From Ampullaceana balthica (lineage: Eukaryota; Mollusca; Gastropoda; Lymnaeidae), in NCBI GenBank assembly GCA_944989445.1, contig CALYLW010000281.1, positions 661,824 through 725,823 on the forward strand: 64,000 bases of DNA, written 5' to 3'. Below are positions 25,101 to 40,100 of the stretch, piece by piece. Under the pieces are notes generated by a model. That model did no database searches, was not told the origin of the DNA, and was given only the letters and a program-made list of their open reading frames with translations. Positions within the stretch are counted from its first letter, which is position 1. Every line of letters starts with the position of its first letter. The translations under genes and the position numbers were made by a program.

Positions 25101-28100
25101 TAGATGTTACTATAGATATTACTATAGATATTACTATAGATAGTACTATAGATATTACTATAGATATTACTATAGATATTACTATAGATATTACTATAGA
25201 TATTACTATAGATAGTACTATAGATATTACTATAGATATTACTATAGATATTACTATAGATATTACTATAGATATTACTATAGATATTACTATAGATATT
25301 ACTATAGATATTACTATAGATATTACTATAGATATTACTATAGATATTACTATAGATATTACTATAGATAGTACTATAGATATTACTATAGATATTACTA
25401 TAGATATTACTATAGATATTACTATAGATATTACTATAGATATTACTATAGATATTACTATAGATATTACTACCCACTTCTCACAGAGTAATGTCTCATC
25501 TAAATAGGACCAATTATTTCAGGGGAAACAACTTCGCACGTTGTTCCTTAATCATTCAATATAACATTTTAAATTAGAAGCGTTTTCATGACATGTCACC
25601 AATTTCGTATCACAGTGAGATGACTTTGACTGTGTCACAGTGAGATGACTTTGACTGTATCACAGTGAGATGACTTTGACTGTGTCACAGTGAGATGACT
25701 TTGACTGTATGACAGTGAGATGACTTTGACTTATCACAGTGAGATGACTTTGACTGTATCACAGTGAGATGACTTTGACTGTGTCACAGTGAGATGACTT
25801 TGACTGTATCACAGTGAGATGACTTTGACTGTATCACAGTGATATGACTTTGACTGTATCACAGTGAGTTGACTTTGACTGTATCGCAGTGAGATGACTT
25901 TGACTGTATCACAGTGAGATGACTTTGACTGCATCACAGTGAGATGACTTTGACTACTTTAACAAATACCACGTGAGTCTTATTATTATATCACATTATT
26001 CGTGGCACTAATTATCTATCCCATGTAACATAACTATATGCCTTGTACAGTACGGAGCTATTGTGTATTTAGTCAGTTTTGTCTTTATCGTTTCTTTCTG
26101 CTAACATGTCATTTTGGGTTTAAAATTTCATCATAAATATCGACAAATATTATCACCTCCGTTTGATTTTTTAAAAAGTAAATGTATGATCCAATATATC
26201 CCTATCCTGATCCAGTGGATGATACCTTAGTTTTAAGACCCCGCTCTGCAACCGAACAACCCCATCCCACTCACCTGCCGTGTGGATTGATGTTAAGATG
26301 GCGACAAAAATAAATTCCTTTTTCATTTCATTTCAAATCTCTCCCCCCCCCCTTTTTGTCTTACCCGCGTCCAAACCACGAATGACGAACACGGGAAAAA
26401 ACTGAAATCTCGAACCGAATTGCTAGACGTGAGAGGCGGATTTGACAAACTAGATTATCTACAATGGTTGGCGCTGGTCGATGTATGAATGATGAGCTAA
26501 ACGAAGTGCACCAGGGGTCAGCGTGGGTCAGTGGGGTCTGTGTCGGTCAGACGAAAGTAAAGGAAGAGGGAAGGGGCCAGGGGAAAAGGTCGTACGCGTC
26601 TATCGTCCGACAATGTTCCATTTAAGCTGTGCGGCTGCGTGCCTGCGCAGATATATATTTGACCGATGCTGCGCAGCACTTTAGAATTACCTCGCAGCAA
26701 AGTTTGATAAGGATAACATAATATCTGTGTTTGTTGGGTGTAATATTTTGCTTAAAAATGGTTGCTGGGCAACTTTGCACAGCTGTTTTTTATTTTGCAC
26801 ACGGACCTAAAAGTTCTATAGATTTTTATTGAATATGCACTGTAGTAAATTTGGACTCAATGCCAACAAAAATACAAAAATGTTCCTTTTGGTCTCCCCA
26901 CCGACTAGCCCGAGTACCTGGAGTGTAATTCAGTCCATTGAAAGCCGCTGAGAACAGCACGTTGTCCACGAGTGCTGGCCACAACGAATGCACTGGACGC
27001 ACCCGACCTCCCTTGGCCCGTCTCTTCAGTACTGACACAGGAGCGTTCGGCAAAGATGTATGGCGCGGTCCCCCTCCTACGAGCCTCGCTCTTCACACTG
27101 CATCACCCACTCGTGGGATAATTGCTTCACCTCTCCTATTAATTCATTCTGCAGTTGCATTTTTTTCGGCAATCTATTTGAGCGTAGTGTTCAGAGGGCA
27201 GTAAAAAATTGAGCCCCCATGAATTAAACTGATGCCAAATGACATTGTTCTTATAGACAACTGCTGCATCAGTTGCTGAACTCTTTTTTTTTCAACCACG
27301 ATAATCGATTATGGCATATGATTTTTAAAAAATCTCGGATTACTGAAAAATGGATTTATGATTTTTTTCCCTTGGATAGTTAGGATTAACCATAGGATTA
27401 ACCATAGGATTAACCATAGCCACACAGTGGCGATTGGTGAGGTGCTTGACTTTCCCTTCACTTTGTTGGAAGTGATATTTTGAAGGTGCAGAGACGGAAA
27501 CTGAAAAAGATAATCAGATGAACATTTCTATAATAATGTGTTTTTAGCTGGTTTTTTTAAATAAATATTTTTTATTCTTACAATTGCTAACGACAGAAAA
27601 GGAAATATTCGGCCATGAGAAATGAAGGCTCTAACTAGACATCAAATCTAGCAGACATTGATCGTTCTTGCAGAATTTCACCAACTTATTTATATTAAAG
27701 ATGTAAATGTATATGTCTAAAATTGACATTTTATTTTGCGGGGAATGTCATCTCAAAACAGTGCTGCACTATTAGGACATCTCACCCCCACCCCGACCCC
27801 TTTTTTAAAGTCGGTTATCAAATAATCCCATTATCCCCACAAATCCCGAATGTGAAAGGATTACAAGAAGGGAATCCCCCCCCCCTTTCCCCTGGTTTAA
27901 GAGTTAACAGATTTAAACTTAATGTTTTCAAACTTAATAGAGGATAACAGTGAGGCTGTCAGCAGTGAGGCTGTCAGCAGTGAGGCTGTCAGCGGTTAGG
28001 CTGTCAGCGATGAGGCTGTCAGCAGTGAGGATGTTAGCAGTGAGGCTGTGGCAATGAGGGACAACCAGTCTCAGAAATGTTCAGCAACAGCGAATGTAAG

Positions 28101-31100
28101 GGCAGTAACTCATGCATGGTCAAACACTTAAGTATCTATCTACATTGGAGATCGGTTTATAGAACCAAGGACTGTTGCTACAGATATTTGGCTTGGTAAA
28201 AAAAAACGGAAACAGAATAAAAAATAGAAAATAAAGAAACGCAATTGTCATAACACTTATGTCGAATTGTATCGCATTTGCGCATGCGTGATGGTCATGC
28301 ATTGTACCCATCTCACGTCTGGACATCACTATTTGAAAGATCTTCTTCTTTGTCTTCAGGACAACAGATCAAAGCGAGAATCTTTAGTGTTCCTAACTAG
28401 ATGATATTTAACGCGGAGTATAGGGCCAATGATTGATTTTGTATTGCAGTGTCAAGAAATCAGCAGAAAAATATCCAATTCCATCATTCTGACACCATTA
28501 TGTAACAGGAACAAATTATAACCATCTTAACTCTGGAGAGAGAATGGGAGTGAGAGAGAAAGCGTGTGTGTGATGTAGAGAGATGGGGTAGACAAGGGAG
28601 GGAAATAATGAGAAAATAGATTTCACCGATTCTCCCCGTATCTCATCTAGAACTGTAATTTCCCTTTCGAAGCCATGATGACTCCTGCAGTGACCTCCCC
28701 TATGAGGCCTGCACGCGCTGGCATTTATGAGGTGTAATAAAACCGATATTTTTTTTAACTTCCGGTCACGCCTCCTACCACCTACACACTCTCTGGGGAG
28801 GCTTCTCAAATTATTGTACCGCAAGCTCCATTTCTTTGTTTCCCAGAAATAGCATCAAAAACGATTAGCCAACATTATTTTAGCATGCGAAGTAGAGAAG
28901 TGCGCAATAAAAATAAATGCGGTACATTTTCTGGTAGAGTTTATGTGACTAACTTCAACATGAGTTACAGTTAAAGCCAAATCGCACGGCTCTGATTAAG
29001 AGACTACACACAGTTCTGAATTATTCCAATTTAGCCAAATTTTACCACCTTTCCTTTTGCTAATCATTCGTTTGATGGCAATCAGCAAATGTCTTCAAAG
29101 TATGTCTGCTCCGAAATCGTGTGAGACAAAACCAGTTTCAAAAGCCTGAGATTTGAGCATTTTCTTCCGAGAGTTAATAATAATAGAATTATATCATTTA
29201 ATAGAACCATTTTCTTCCGAGAGTTAATAATAATAGAATGACAGTATTTAAGAGAACCATTTTCTTCCGAGAGTTAATAATAATAGAATGACATTATTTA
29301 ACAGAACCATTTTCTTCCGAGAGTTAATAATAATAGAATGACATTATTTAACAAAACCATTTTCTTCCGAGAGTTAATAATAATAGAATGACATTATTTA
29401 ATAGAACCATTTTCTTCCGAGAGTTAATAATAATAGAATGACATCATTTAATAGAACCATTTTCTTCCGAGAGTTAATAATAATAGAATGACATCATTTA
29501 ATAGAACCATTTTCTTCCGAGAGTTAATAATAATAGAATGACATTATTTAATAGAACCATTTTCTTCCGAGAGTTAATAATAATAGAATGGTATTATTTA
29601 ATAGAACTTGTATGGTGTCTGGCAGCTTAAAGTTGAGAAGGTTCCAAAATTGTTAATGGGTTCAAGCTAAAAGTCCTGGTGACGTCAGAGTGTAGACGGA
29701 GCTACCACGAGCCCGGGAAGGAGGAATGTGCCTTATAAGCAAACATTCCAATGAACAAGAAAATCTACAAAGATTAATTTAACATTTACAACTGTAGTTT
29801 GAAAGCACTCAGCAGACAATTTTGCTCCGCGCGTGCGAAGCTCTCCTAGCATTTTAAAGATAATATTTAAAATTAAATTGTATCACAGCCTCTAATGTTC
29901 ATATGATTTTAAAAGATCATTCAATTATTAAGTGGGCCTGATGATCTGACGTATCAGTTCCACGGGCCGTGGTTTGGTGACCCCTGGGTTAAGCTAAAAG
30001 TTCATCAGATTAAATTGGAAATACTGGGCATTTTATAATTGGTCACAGAGATTAATATGCACTTTTCGGGTGGAAATTTTTACTTAAAGTGACCTTTTGA
30101 AAATGCTTTTATCGAAAAGAAATGTTCTTTTTTCCCCATCACTCGGTCACCAGTTATAGCCCTTTGATAAAAAGATAGCGTTACTGTTTCACCATCAGTT
30201 CTATCTCGTCTGCCAAGTGCCTCGATAGAAGACTTAATTGTTTCCAGGTAATCAATAACACAATGGGGCACTGACAGCGATTGGCCAATCGCACATCACC
30301 ATTTGAGGGGCATGAAACAAATAAGAGATTCAAAACCTGCAGTCTCAAACCAAAAGGGTTAATTGCATGGTTGACACAATACAAGCGTTGGTAACAAGAT
30401 TAAAGAATTTGTTGTTTTTTGTTTGTTTTGTGTGTGTATTAATTGCCATTTGTCACAGTTAGACAGACAGAGATCTCTTTGATGCATCCCTAGCATTGAA
30501 AACATTAAATGGATGCTCAAATGAAAAGACATTCGTTGTCCTATCAATCCATGTTCATCAGAATCTATAGAACTAATTTTTGCCAGCGGATTAAGTTAAT
30601 TAAATTGTCTGTGAAAATGTTTGAAGATAAATTTGACAACTTTTCTTTTTTCAGCCTGAGCTTGATATATTTTTTTACTGATAATTTATTTTATATGTGA
30701 AGTTGGGTCATATCAAGTTTAAGGATTGGTTACTCACCCTCCTACAAGTGAGTATAACATGGGAGGTTACTCACCCTCCTACAAGTGAGTATAACATGGG
30801 AGGTTACTCATCCTCCTACACGTGAGTATAACATGGGAGGTTACACATCCTCCTACAAGTGAGTATAACATGGGAGGCTACTCACCCTTCTACAAGTGAG
30901 TATAACATGGGAGGTTACTCACCCTCCTACACGTGAGTATAACATGGGAGGTTACTCACCCTCCTACAAGTGATTATAACATGGGAGGTTACTCACCCTT
31001 CTACAAGTGAGTATAACATGGGAGGTTACTCGTCCTCCTACCAGTGAGTATAACATGGGAGGTTACTCACGCTCCTACAAGTGAGTAAAACATGGGAGGT

Positions 31101-34100
31101 TACTCACCCTCCTACAAGTGAGTATAACATGAGAGGGTGGCACGTGAGTATAACATGGGAGGGTGGCACATGAGTATAACATGGGAGGGTGACACGTGAG
31201 TATAACATGAGAGGGTGGCACGTGAATATAACATGGGAGGGTGGCACGTGAGTATAACATGGGAGGGTGGCACGTGAGTATAACATGGGGGGTGGCACGA
31301 GAGTATAACGTGGGAGGGTGGCACGTGAGTATAACATGGGAGGGTGGCACATGAGTATAACATGGGAGGGTGGCACGTGAGTATAACATGGGAGGGTGGC
31401 ACGTGAGTATAACATGGGAGGGTGGCACATGAGTATAACATGGGAGGGTGGCACGTGATGATAACATGGGAGGGTGGCACGTGAGTATAACATGGGAGGG
31501 TGACACGTGATGATAACATGGGAGGGTGGCACGTGATGATAACATGGGAGGGTGGCACGTGAGTATAACATGGGAGGGTGGCACGTGAGTATAACATGGG
31601 AGGGTGGCACATGAGTATAACATGGGAGGGTGGCACGTGAGTATAACATGGGAGGGTGGCACGTGAGTATAACATGGGAGGGTGGCACGTGATGATAACA
31701 TATGAGGGTGGCACTTGATGATAACATGGGAGGGTGGCACGTGAGTATAACATGGGAGGGTGGCACGTGAGTATAACATGGGAGGGTGGCACATGAGTAT
31801 AACATGGGAGGGTGGCACATGAGTATAACATGGGAGGGTGGCACATGAGTATAACATGGGAGGGTGGCACGTGAGTATAACATGGGAGGGTGGCACATGA
31901 GTATAACATGGGAGGGTGGCACGTGAGTATAACATGGGAGGGTGGCACGTGAGTATAACATGGGAGGGTGGCACATGAGTATAACATGGGAGGGTGGCAC
32001 GTGATGATAACATGGGAGGGTGGCACGTGAGTATAACATGGGAGGGTGACACGTGATGATAACATGGGAGGGTGGCACGTGATGATAACATGGGAGGGTG
32101 GCACGTGAGTATAACATGGGAGGGTGGCACGTGAGTATAACATGGGAGGGTGGCACATGAGTATAACATGGGAGGGTGGCACGTGAGTATAACATGGGAG
32201 GGTGGCACGTGAGTATAACATGGGAGGTTGGCACGTGATGATAACATATGAGGGTGGCACTTGATGATAACATGGAAGGGTGGCACGTGATGATAACATG
32301 GGAGGGTGGTCGTGATCATAACATCGGAGGGTGGAACAAGAGAATAAAACTGTAAGATGCCATGACTAGGGTATGACTAGAGTATGAATAGAGTATGGCT
32401 AGAGGGTTACTAGAGTATGGCTATGGCTTTGGTTAGTATGACAAGAGTATTAATATGACATACAGAATAGGACAGAAATAGAACTTTCAAATAAATCACA
32501 AGATACAGAAACAAATTATGTGATCCAAAAAATAAATTAAAGACTTTATTGGTGGATTAATACACGGATAAAAGTTTCAACTAATGCCTTCATCAGTTCA
32601 AGTAAATACAAGTATATAAATATAATTTACATTATTTATTACATATTATAATACCATGGTAAAAAAAATAATTAAAAGAAGAAATGGTATGAAAGAATAA
32701 CTTCCAAATGATGAATGTATTTTACGTGTGGTCATATTTCCATTGGATTTGGTTTCCTCCTAAAAATGAAATATTATTTTTATTACCATTGCCAAGTTTT
32801 GACAACGTTTATGCGTTTCGTTGCATTTTTCCTGGCTTGATATTTCCGTTGTCATGGTTACATAGGCATGTTTCGCTTGTTACGTTCACAAGATAACGCT
32901 TTTTAAACTGTAAATTAAAAAATATGTTTGACGCTGTCAGTGAGAGCCCAAAACTACAATACATCAAAACAATACATATAATATTTTACACTTTCGTTAA
33001 ATCTTGTCACGTGATATTTTAAACGTTTCCGGTGCAGGCCTGTTAATCCTAGCTCACGTATGACGCAATTGTAATTATATTAGTTTTACCCTTAATTTTA
33101 AGTGCAATTAGTATGACCCTCAATTGTAAGTGTAATTAGTTTAACTTGTCATATCAATGGATTCAATGGTCTTTCGTTCTACTGGATGGAGAAACAATGA
33201 AATGATTTTATCTACAGTACCGGGTTCTTTTATTTTTTATGAACTAAAATAAGCGTCTAACAGGAAAACTGCCTTTGAAACACTGAACAAATGCAATGTG
33301 TGAGCCTTTAGTTGGTTCAAAAACGAAATGCATAATTGCATATCTTTGATAGCCGTTCACAACGCGTAATAAAAGATGACAAGCCCTTTGGAGATCTTAT
33401 TTTTAAAAAATTGTTCCTAAACCATTTATCGTAAAATTAGTTTATTTTAATTATTTCCACAACATGCATTAATTATTGCGCCCTCCCACTGGAGCTAAGA
33501 GTGCCGCAGTTTCTTAGTATAGTCAAATGGAATTCCAAAGGAAATAATATCAAGGGAAATAATATCACATTCAAAGGGAAATAATATCCTTTCAGATCAA
33601 AGTGGCTCAACAAAAAAGATTCCATTGTGATCTAGAAAATACAAATGTTTAAAAATCCGTGACGTCTGCTGTCACGAATGGCATCATTTCAAGAGTTGTT
33701 ATCAACTAACCAGGACCTGAGGTAGCATAAATTATAGAGTCAATGCTGGGTGATGTATAAATGGTAGTGAGAGAATTGTTAGTTTGAGAATAGCTGAAAT
33801 TATTGACTCACTGCTGGGTGATGTGGGGGTGTTGGGGTGGGGGGTTGGCCGTGGGGAGTAGCGTGGTGGCTCATTGTCCAAGGGTGGGGAGTAGCGTGGT
33901 GGCCCATTGTCCAATGGTTGGAGCAGCGTGGTGGCTCATTGTCCAAGGGTGGGGAGCAGCGTAGTGGCTCATTGTCCAAGGGTGGGGTAGCAGCGTGGTG
34001 GCTCATTGTCCAAGGGTGGGGAGCAGCGTGTTGGCTCATTGTCCAAGGAGTACGTATTATTGCACATCCAAGACTGGACCATAATTAGGTGTGCGGTAAA

Positions 34101-37100
34101 GAGATCTAGTGCAAATTTTCTCGTGACCCGGGGGGGGGGAGCATTACAATCATTTTTTTTAAAATTCAAACAATGTCGGTAATTGTATTGATTAGAAAAC
34201 GTTTAATTTTTGTTGAAATTTTGAGTTGATAAAATCTTACCTGAGAGCATCAAAGTCTCAGATTCGTTGGAGGAGATAATTCAAGATTATTTAGAAGTTT
34301 CTAGCACCATCGACTTAGGAAAGGGCAATAATAAGCTGCGTGATTATCGTTTTCAAAATAATTACGCTTTAACAATTACGCTTTACGTCAAATGAAGCGA
34401 GTTGCACTTAATCATTTTATGTTTTCCAGTAAATTTATTCTCTCGGAAAATGAGATTAACCACGATAGAACAAGAAGTGTCATAAGTTTCGATTTTTAAT
34501 AAAACAGCTATCTAAGTTGTTTGTTTGTTTTAAACTGAAATTTCTAAATCAAATAACGTATACAAGTTACATGTTTAGTGTAGGACCCAGTAGGACATAT
34601 TGGGACCAATTTGGCCCCAGTAGCACCCAGGAGGACAGCGTAGGACCCCGTTTGCCCAAGTAGGACCCAGTAGGACATATTGGGACCAATTTGGACCCAG
34701 TAAGACAATGTGGAACCCAGTTTGCCCAAGTAGGACCCAGTAGGACATATTGGGGACCAATTAGGACCCAGTAGTACAGTGTAGGACAATCTAGGACCCA
34801 GTTTGCCCAAGTAGGACCCAGTAGACTCAGTAGGACCAAATAAGACCCAAGTCGTGTATTAATATATATGAGATCAAATAAATTTTAAGAATTAATTAGA
34901 CCGATACATTATTCATTTCCCCCTAGTTTCAGTTGAGATGTCTCTAATCACACTTCTATCCAGTTAAAAATGACGGGATGAAATCAGGACTTCAATAAAG
35001 CTTCCAGAATTTCGAAAAAGTCTTTTTTTTAATTTTTATTTTTTATTTGAAAAATAACGATATCTCTGTTTCCGGTCCAAAAAGCATAATTTCTTATAAA
35101 GAAATAAAACGACACCAGATCACCCTAATGCGCCCCTCCCTCACACCTTATTTTAGAGCCACTGTTCTCAATATCATGTCCGCGCAGTTAAACAAGGACA
35201 ACCAGAATTAAACGAAACCCGACGAAATAGAATCATAGTCCAACCCATTTGCTCTTTCCACTCGGAACATAAATCATAATTTTCCTTTGTGATCGCAGCC
35301 ATCTAACAATAAGGGCATGAGGTGGTACATGAATGACGTTGGACTGTGCACAATTTCGTTGTGTGGAGCGAGTCAAAAATAAAAGTGGACTTTTTTGGTG
35401 AGGGGAAGTCATCCAAACATAACACGGGGACTTAAAGGGCAAGAGTTATGCGAACCGAAAACAAACGCTGGAATAAATGCGGACGGAAGCAACCCCCAGA
35501 CATTAATGGTGACACCTAATTCTAACAGCTAACGTGAAGACTATTTTTAATAAAAATTTTCCATTTTCACGTCAATAGATCTCAAAGTTTTTGCGATGGA
35601 CTCCTTTTCTTATGGGGAAAGGGGCTTTTAGTAACATTATTTGAGATATACGTCACCGGGAGTCCATGTTGGCAGGCGGGGGGGGATGAGGGCGATGTGG
35701 GGATGCCAAACCCTGGCCAGGTCTCAAATAGTGTCTGGTCCTGTCGTACCTTAGTGGCTGACAATGTGTGTCTGGTACTGTCGTACATCAGGGGCTGAAG
35801 ACCCCAGTATTAAAACCTTCACATTTGGTTGCCAGGTCCAATCTTGTTTATGGGGCCTTACGTTTTTAAACACCCAACAGCGTCATAAATATGTTTAGAA
35901 GCGTAACTCAATCAAACACAGTGTTATTGTTTACAGAGAAAAGATTTGAACCGTGACAGAGCCATCATGGAATAAGATAAAAATCATGATTTGTTGTTTT
36001 TTGTGATTTCGCTTGTTTGCGGAGAAAATGTTTGGGCAGTAACAGAGCGCACAGAAAAGAGTAAGAGATAAATCGTGTATTGTTGTTGTTGTTTTGTGCT
36101 ATCGGTTGTAAACAAGCAGCAGGCGCTACGACGTAACTAACCCGACAAAGGGGTCTTGAGACCCCCGGGGCCAGGAAATGGTAGGAAATATGGACACAGC
36201 GGTGATGCCTGGGCGCCTGTAAAAAATGGATACGTTCCCCAATATTTATGACACCCAGGGCGGTATGACATAAAAACGGACGATGGTATCTCGCGTGTCG
36301 AGGGGAATTGTGGCGTATGGCATTTCCATGTCCCGTCATTAACTGTTGGCCTGTAGGTGAGCGACTCTTGGGCCAGACAAGTTGTAGCATTCACCGGGGT
36401 ATGAGTTGGGTTTTTTGGGCTGGCCAGGGATCCCCAGATAGTTGAGCCAGACACATTTTAGCACTTACCGGGGTGTAAGTTGGGGTTTTTGGGCTGGTCA
36501 GGGATCCCCAGAATGTTGAGCCATATGAAGGGTTTTCTTTTTTAGACTAGTTAATTCCAGATTTCAATTTGTAATCAGGGTTCTATAGAAATGATTCATT
36601 TTAAGTTTAAAGCGGTTTGGGCTGAGGATTGTTTTTTTCTTTCTTTGATTTTTTTTTCTTTTAACGCGAACAGTTTTTTTTTAAACGGTTTATAATTTTA
36701 ATGAAATGTAAATGTTTAGAAAATCTAGACAAATTGCGATTTTAGGCATTATTTCAGTTGTTTTTCTCATCTCCTCGGTAGATACAAATTTTATCAATAA
36801 CAGCAGTTTTTATGTGTTCCTCGTCTTCCAAATTTTTTAAAAAATGTTTTCAAAGTGAAAGTCTACATGTCAATTTGCACGGAAACATTCTGAGGTATTT
36901 GTACGTAAACATGCTAAGGCATCTAAGCGAAACATTCTCATATACGTTTTTACATTCTATCTATCTATGGCATCCGTCCATCCTCATGGGATGATGGCGT
37001 TTCCTTCTGCTCCTCGACCCCCCTTCCCCTTTCTCCTGGCCCTTTTCTCCTCGCTCCTGGCTGTAAGGGAAGCTTCCGCGACTTGAATGCCCTCGCGCAC

Positions 37101-40100
37101 TTTTGCCCGCCAGGAGGTGCGCTCCACAGCAATGGTCTCCCACGTTTTATGGTCAATCTGCCCCAGAGTCATGTCTTTCTTGCAGACATCCTTGAAGCGC
37201 AAGCAGGGGCGTCCTCTCTTCCGCATACCAGAGCAAGAAGCTAACCGTAACAACATGGGTAAAAGTGCAGTTTTGATGCGTATATTATTTAGTAGCGAAT
37301 TTTAAGTATCATGCGAGAACTTAAATTTTTTTTAAAAGCCAAAAATTTGCCTGATAATCTTTTTTTTTAATGTTAAAATTAGTGCTGAAACAGCTAAAAT
37401 ATAACATTTTAATGAATTTAATAAATTAAAAACGTTATGCTTTCTCGGGAAAATTAAAATTCGATGCTAAACAATATACGCACCAAAACTGCACTTTTAC
37501 CAAAACATATTTAAGCCCATTAGACAATCACGATGTGGGGTGAACACGAGGTTCAAGCTTGGTTCAGTCGTGTGAGACAGCTACACACACATACACTGTG
37601 ACGGCTGGACCATGGGCAGCAGCAAAAATTGGTCTTGTGTTTTGGTATCTCGCTGCCCAGCCCAGTTCAGTAGAGATGATGACTTTTAACTTTTAACCGA
37701 GTCGCTGCCCAGATATCAAGAATGCTGGTATTACTATTTTTAAAAAAATAATCACAAAGATTTGAAGATATGTGCATCATGGATTTAAACGAGTTCTTTT
37801 TATTTGTGGTTTGTTATCTAATTGCAATCATATTTCTTTTCTTTGAGCTCCTTCTCCTTATGCAAACATATTTATGTCATTTGTGGACTGTCTCCTAATT
37901 CCAATCATATTTATTTTACTTACATTCCTTGGTCAATTTAATGCCAGAATTTCAAACGTGGCTTATATAGAGTCATAAATGTGTGAGAACTTGTAATTTA
38001 GATATCTAGACTGATAACGTCTTGATAACCAGATAAGGTTTAGATAAAGGCTGTCTTAATAGATTTTTTTATTTTTATAGAAGTATGGATTTAGAACTTC
38101 TTAATAACAAGGTATGCAAGTTTAGATTAAAAATGTCTAAATAGCCAAGTTTAGAATTCTTAATTTATAAAGAGAAATAATTTTTTTCATGCGTTCCTCA
38201 CAAAAGTTGTTTACCAACCCCCACCACCCACCCACCCCACTCATTTTAAAAATATCTGATAACTAAAATACTGTGCTGTCGAAGTTTTCCTTTACTCATA
38301 ACCAAATCAAAATTAAACTGTCACCTGCATGGAAGTGACATGACGTCGTGTTATGGTTTTGTTTCGACTATGAGCCCCATAAGTATCATATCCAGTTACA
38401 ACGTAAGAACCGCTGTACCTGTCCATGACCAGCGCTGTACGGTCTCACGTGAGCTGTTAGTTATACAACGTAAGAACCGCTGTACCTGTCCATGACCAGC
38501 GCTGTACGGTCTCGCGTGGACTGTTAGTTATAAAAACGTTTAAGAACCGCTGTGCCTGTCCATGACCAGCGCTGTACGGTCTCACGTGAGCTGTTAGTTA
38601 TACAAGGTAAGAACCGCTGTACCTGTCCATGACCAGCGCTGTACGGTTTAGCTTGAGCTGTTAGTTATAAAAACGTAAGAACCGCTGTGCCTGTCCATGA
38701 CCAGCGCTGTACGGTTTCACGTGAGCTGTTAGTTATAAAAACGTTTAAGAACCGCTGTGCCTGTCCATGACCAGCGCTGTACGGTCTCACGTGAGCTGTT
38801 AGTTATACAAGGTAAGAACCGCTGTACCTGTCATGACCAGCGCTGTACGGTTTAGCTTGAGCTGTTAGTTATAAAAACGTAAGAACCGCTGTGCCTGTCC
38901 ATGACCAGCGCTGTACGGTTTCACGTGAGCTGTTAGTTATAAAAACGTTTAAGAACCGCTGTACCTGTCCATGGCCAGCGCTGTACGGTCTCGCGTGAGG
39001 ACATGCACCGCCGAGGGGCAGGCACGAGCACTCTCTGCGATAAGGTCCCGCCACCGACAGAGGTCTGACCTGGGGGGCCGGCCAGATGGCTGTTTGATGC
39101 CATTAGATGACACGGCGGCCACAAGTGGGCCTCTGTCGCATTTTTGCCGTCATCAGGGTCCGCCTTAATGACCAATCGCTTGATGGAGGTCCTTAATGAA
39201 ATTGGTCGAGTCGAGGGAAGGGGGGGACGAGTGGTCGGAGTAGTCACGAGCAGGGTCCCAGGGGAGCAGCAGGTGATAAATATGACGCGGATTGTAAGGG
39301 AGGATCGGTGCTTTGAGGGAAGGTTGATGGGGGATGCAGAGATGAAAGAGAAGTAGACAAAAATAGTTTTACTTTTAAAAAGACGAAAATAGACATTTTG
39401 TAGATGTGTCAGTAAATGAAGAAAGTTCGTGTCAGAGATCTAGAAATTAAAAATACACGAGTTGAATTTAGGACACACAGTGAAACTAGGATATCACAGT
39501 GGCGACACTAGGATATCACAGTGGCATCACTAGGGGGGCGAGGGGGTGGGCCGCCCCGGGTGACACCCATCAGGGGGTGACACCCGAGCCTAAAATTTTA
39601 CTGTGTACGATTTTATGTCAGAAAAAAAAATGAAGACACATTTTTTTTCATCTAGAAAGAAATTAAGAAATACAAAGAAATACGTTAAACGCGAAAACTT
39701 TTTATTAAAAAATATCAGTTAACTTGCAATAATAAAACAGTCCCAACACACAAACAACATTAAAACAAATTAGGAAAAAAACTAAAAGAAACGTCGCAGC
39801 TGAGTGATCTTTTAAAGAGGCTGGACATGAAAGAGACAGTATCTTATGTTTTAAAAGATATAAATTATTTGGTCTATTTGGTCTTTGACACACCGACACT
39901 ATGGACGAATCCCACCTCACGACTCCCCCCACCCCAGTGGGGTGTGGGGGGATAAGATTTTTATCAGATGGGTTTTCTTTGTTGATGTTGTTTTTTCTAG
40001 ACGAAAATTATGAATTCAATGTCTTTGAGTTCATATTTTGTTTCATATATATTTATTAAAGGCGTGATATGCATGTTTATATACAGGGTGTCCCCCAGTT

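Noticed and set aside
24893..25477. 194-residue ORF with an NIYS repeat
   Set aside because: 12-bp satellite read in frame; the flanking sequence is not coding.
22268..25962. Possible CRISPR-like direct repeats
   Set aside because: All arrays are gapless tandem repeats without unique spacers, in a eukaryotic intron.
26280..26345. Retroelement tail ending TTCATTTCATTTCA
   Set aside because: The short ATTTC repeat suggests a LINE/SINE tail, but no body could be recognised upstream.
31075..32319. Three minus-strand ORFs of about 390-414 residues
   Set aside because: They are the 26-bp satellite read in all three frames; no protein signal.
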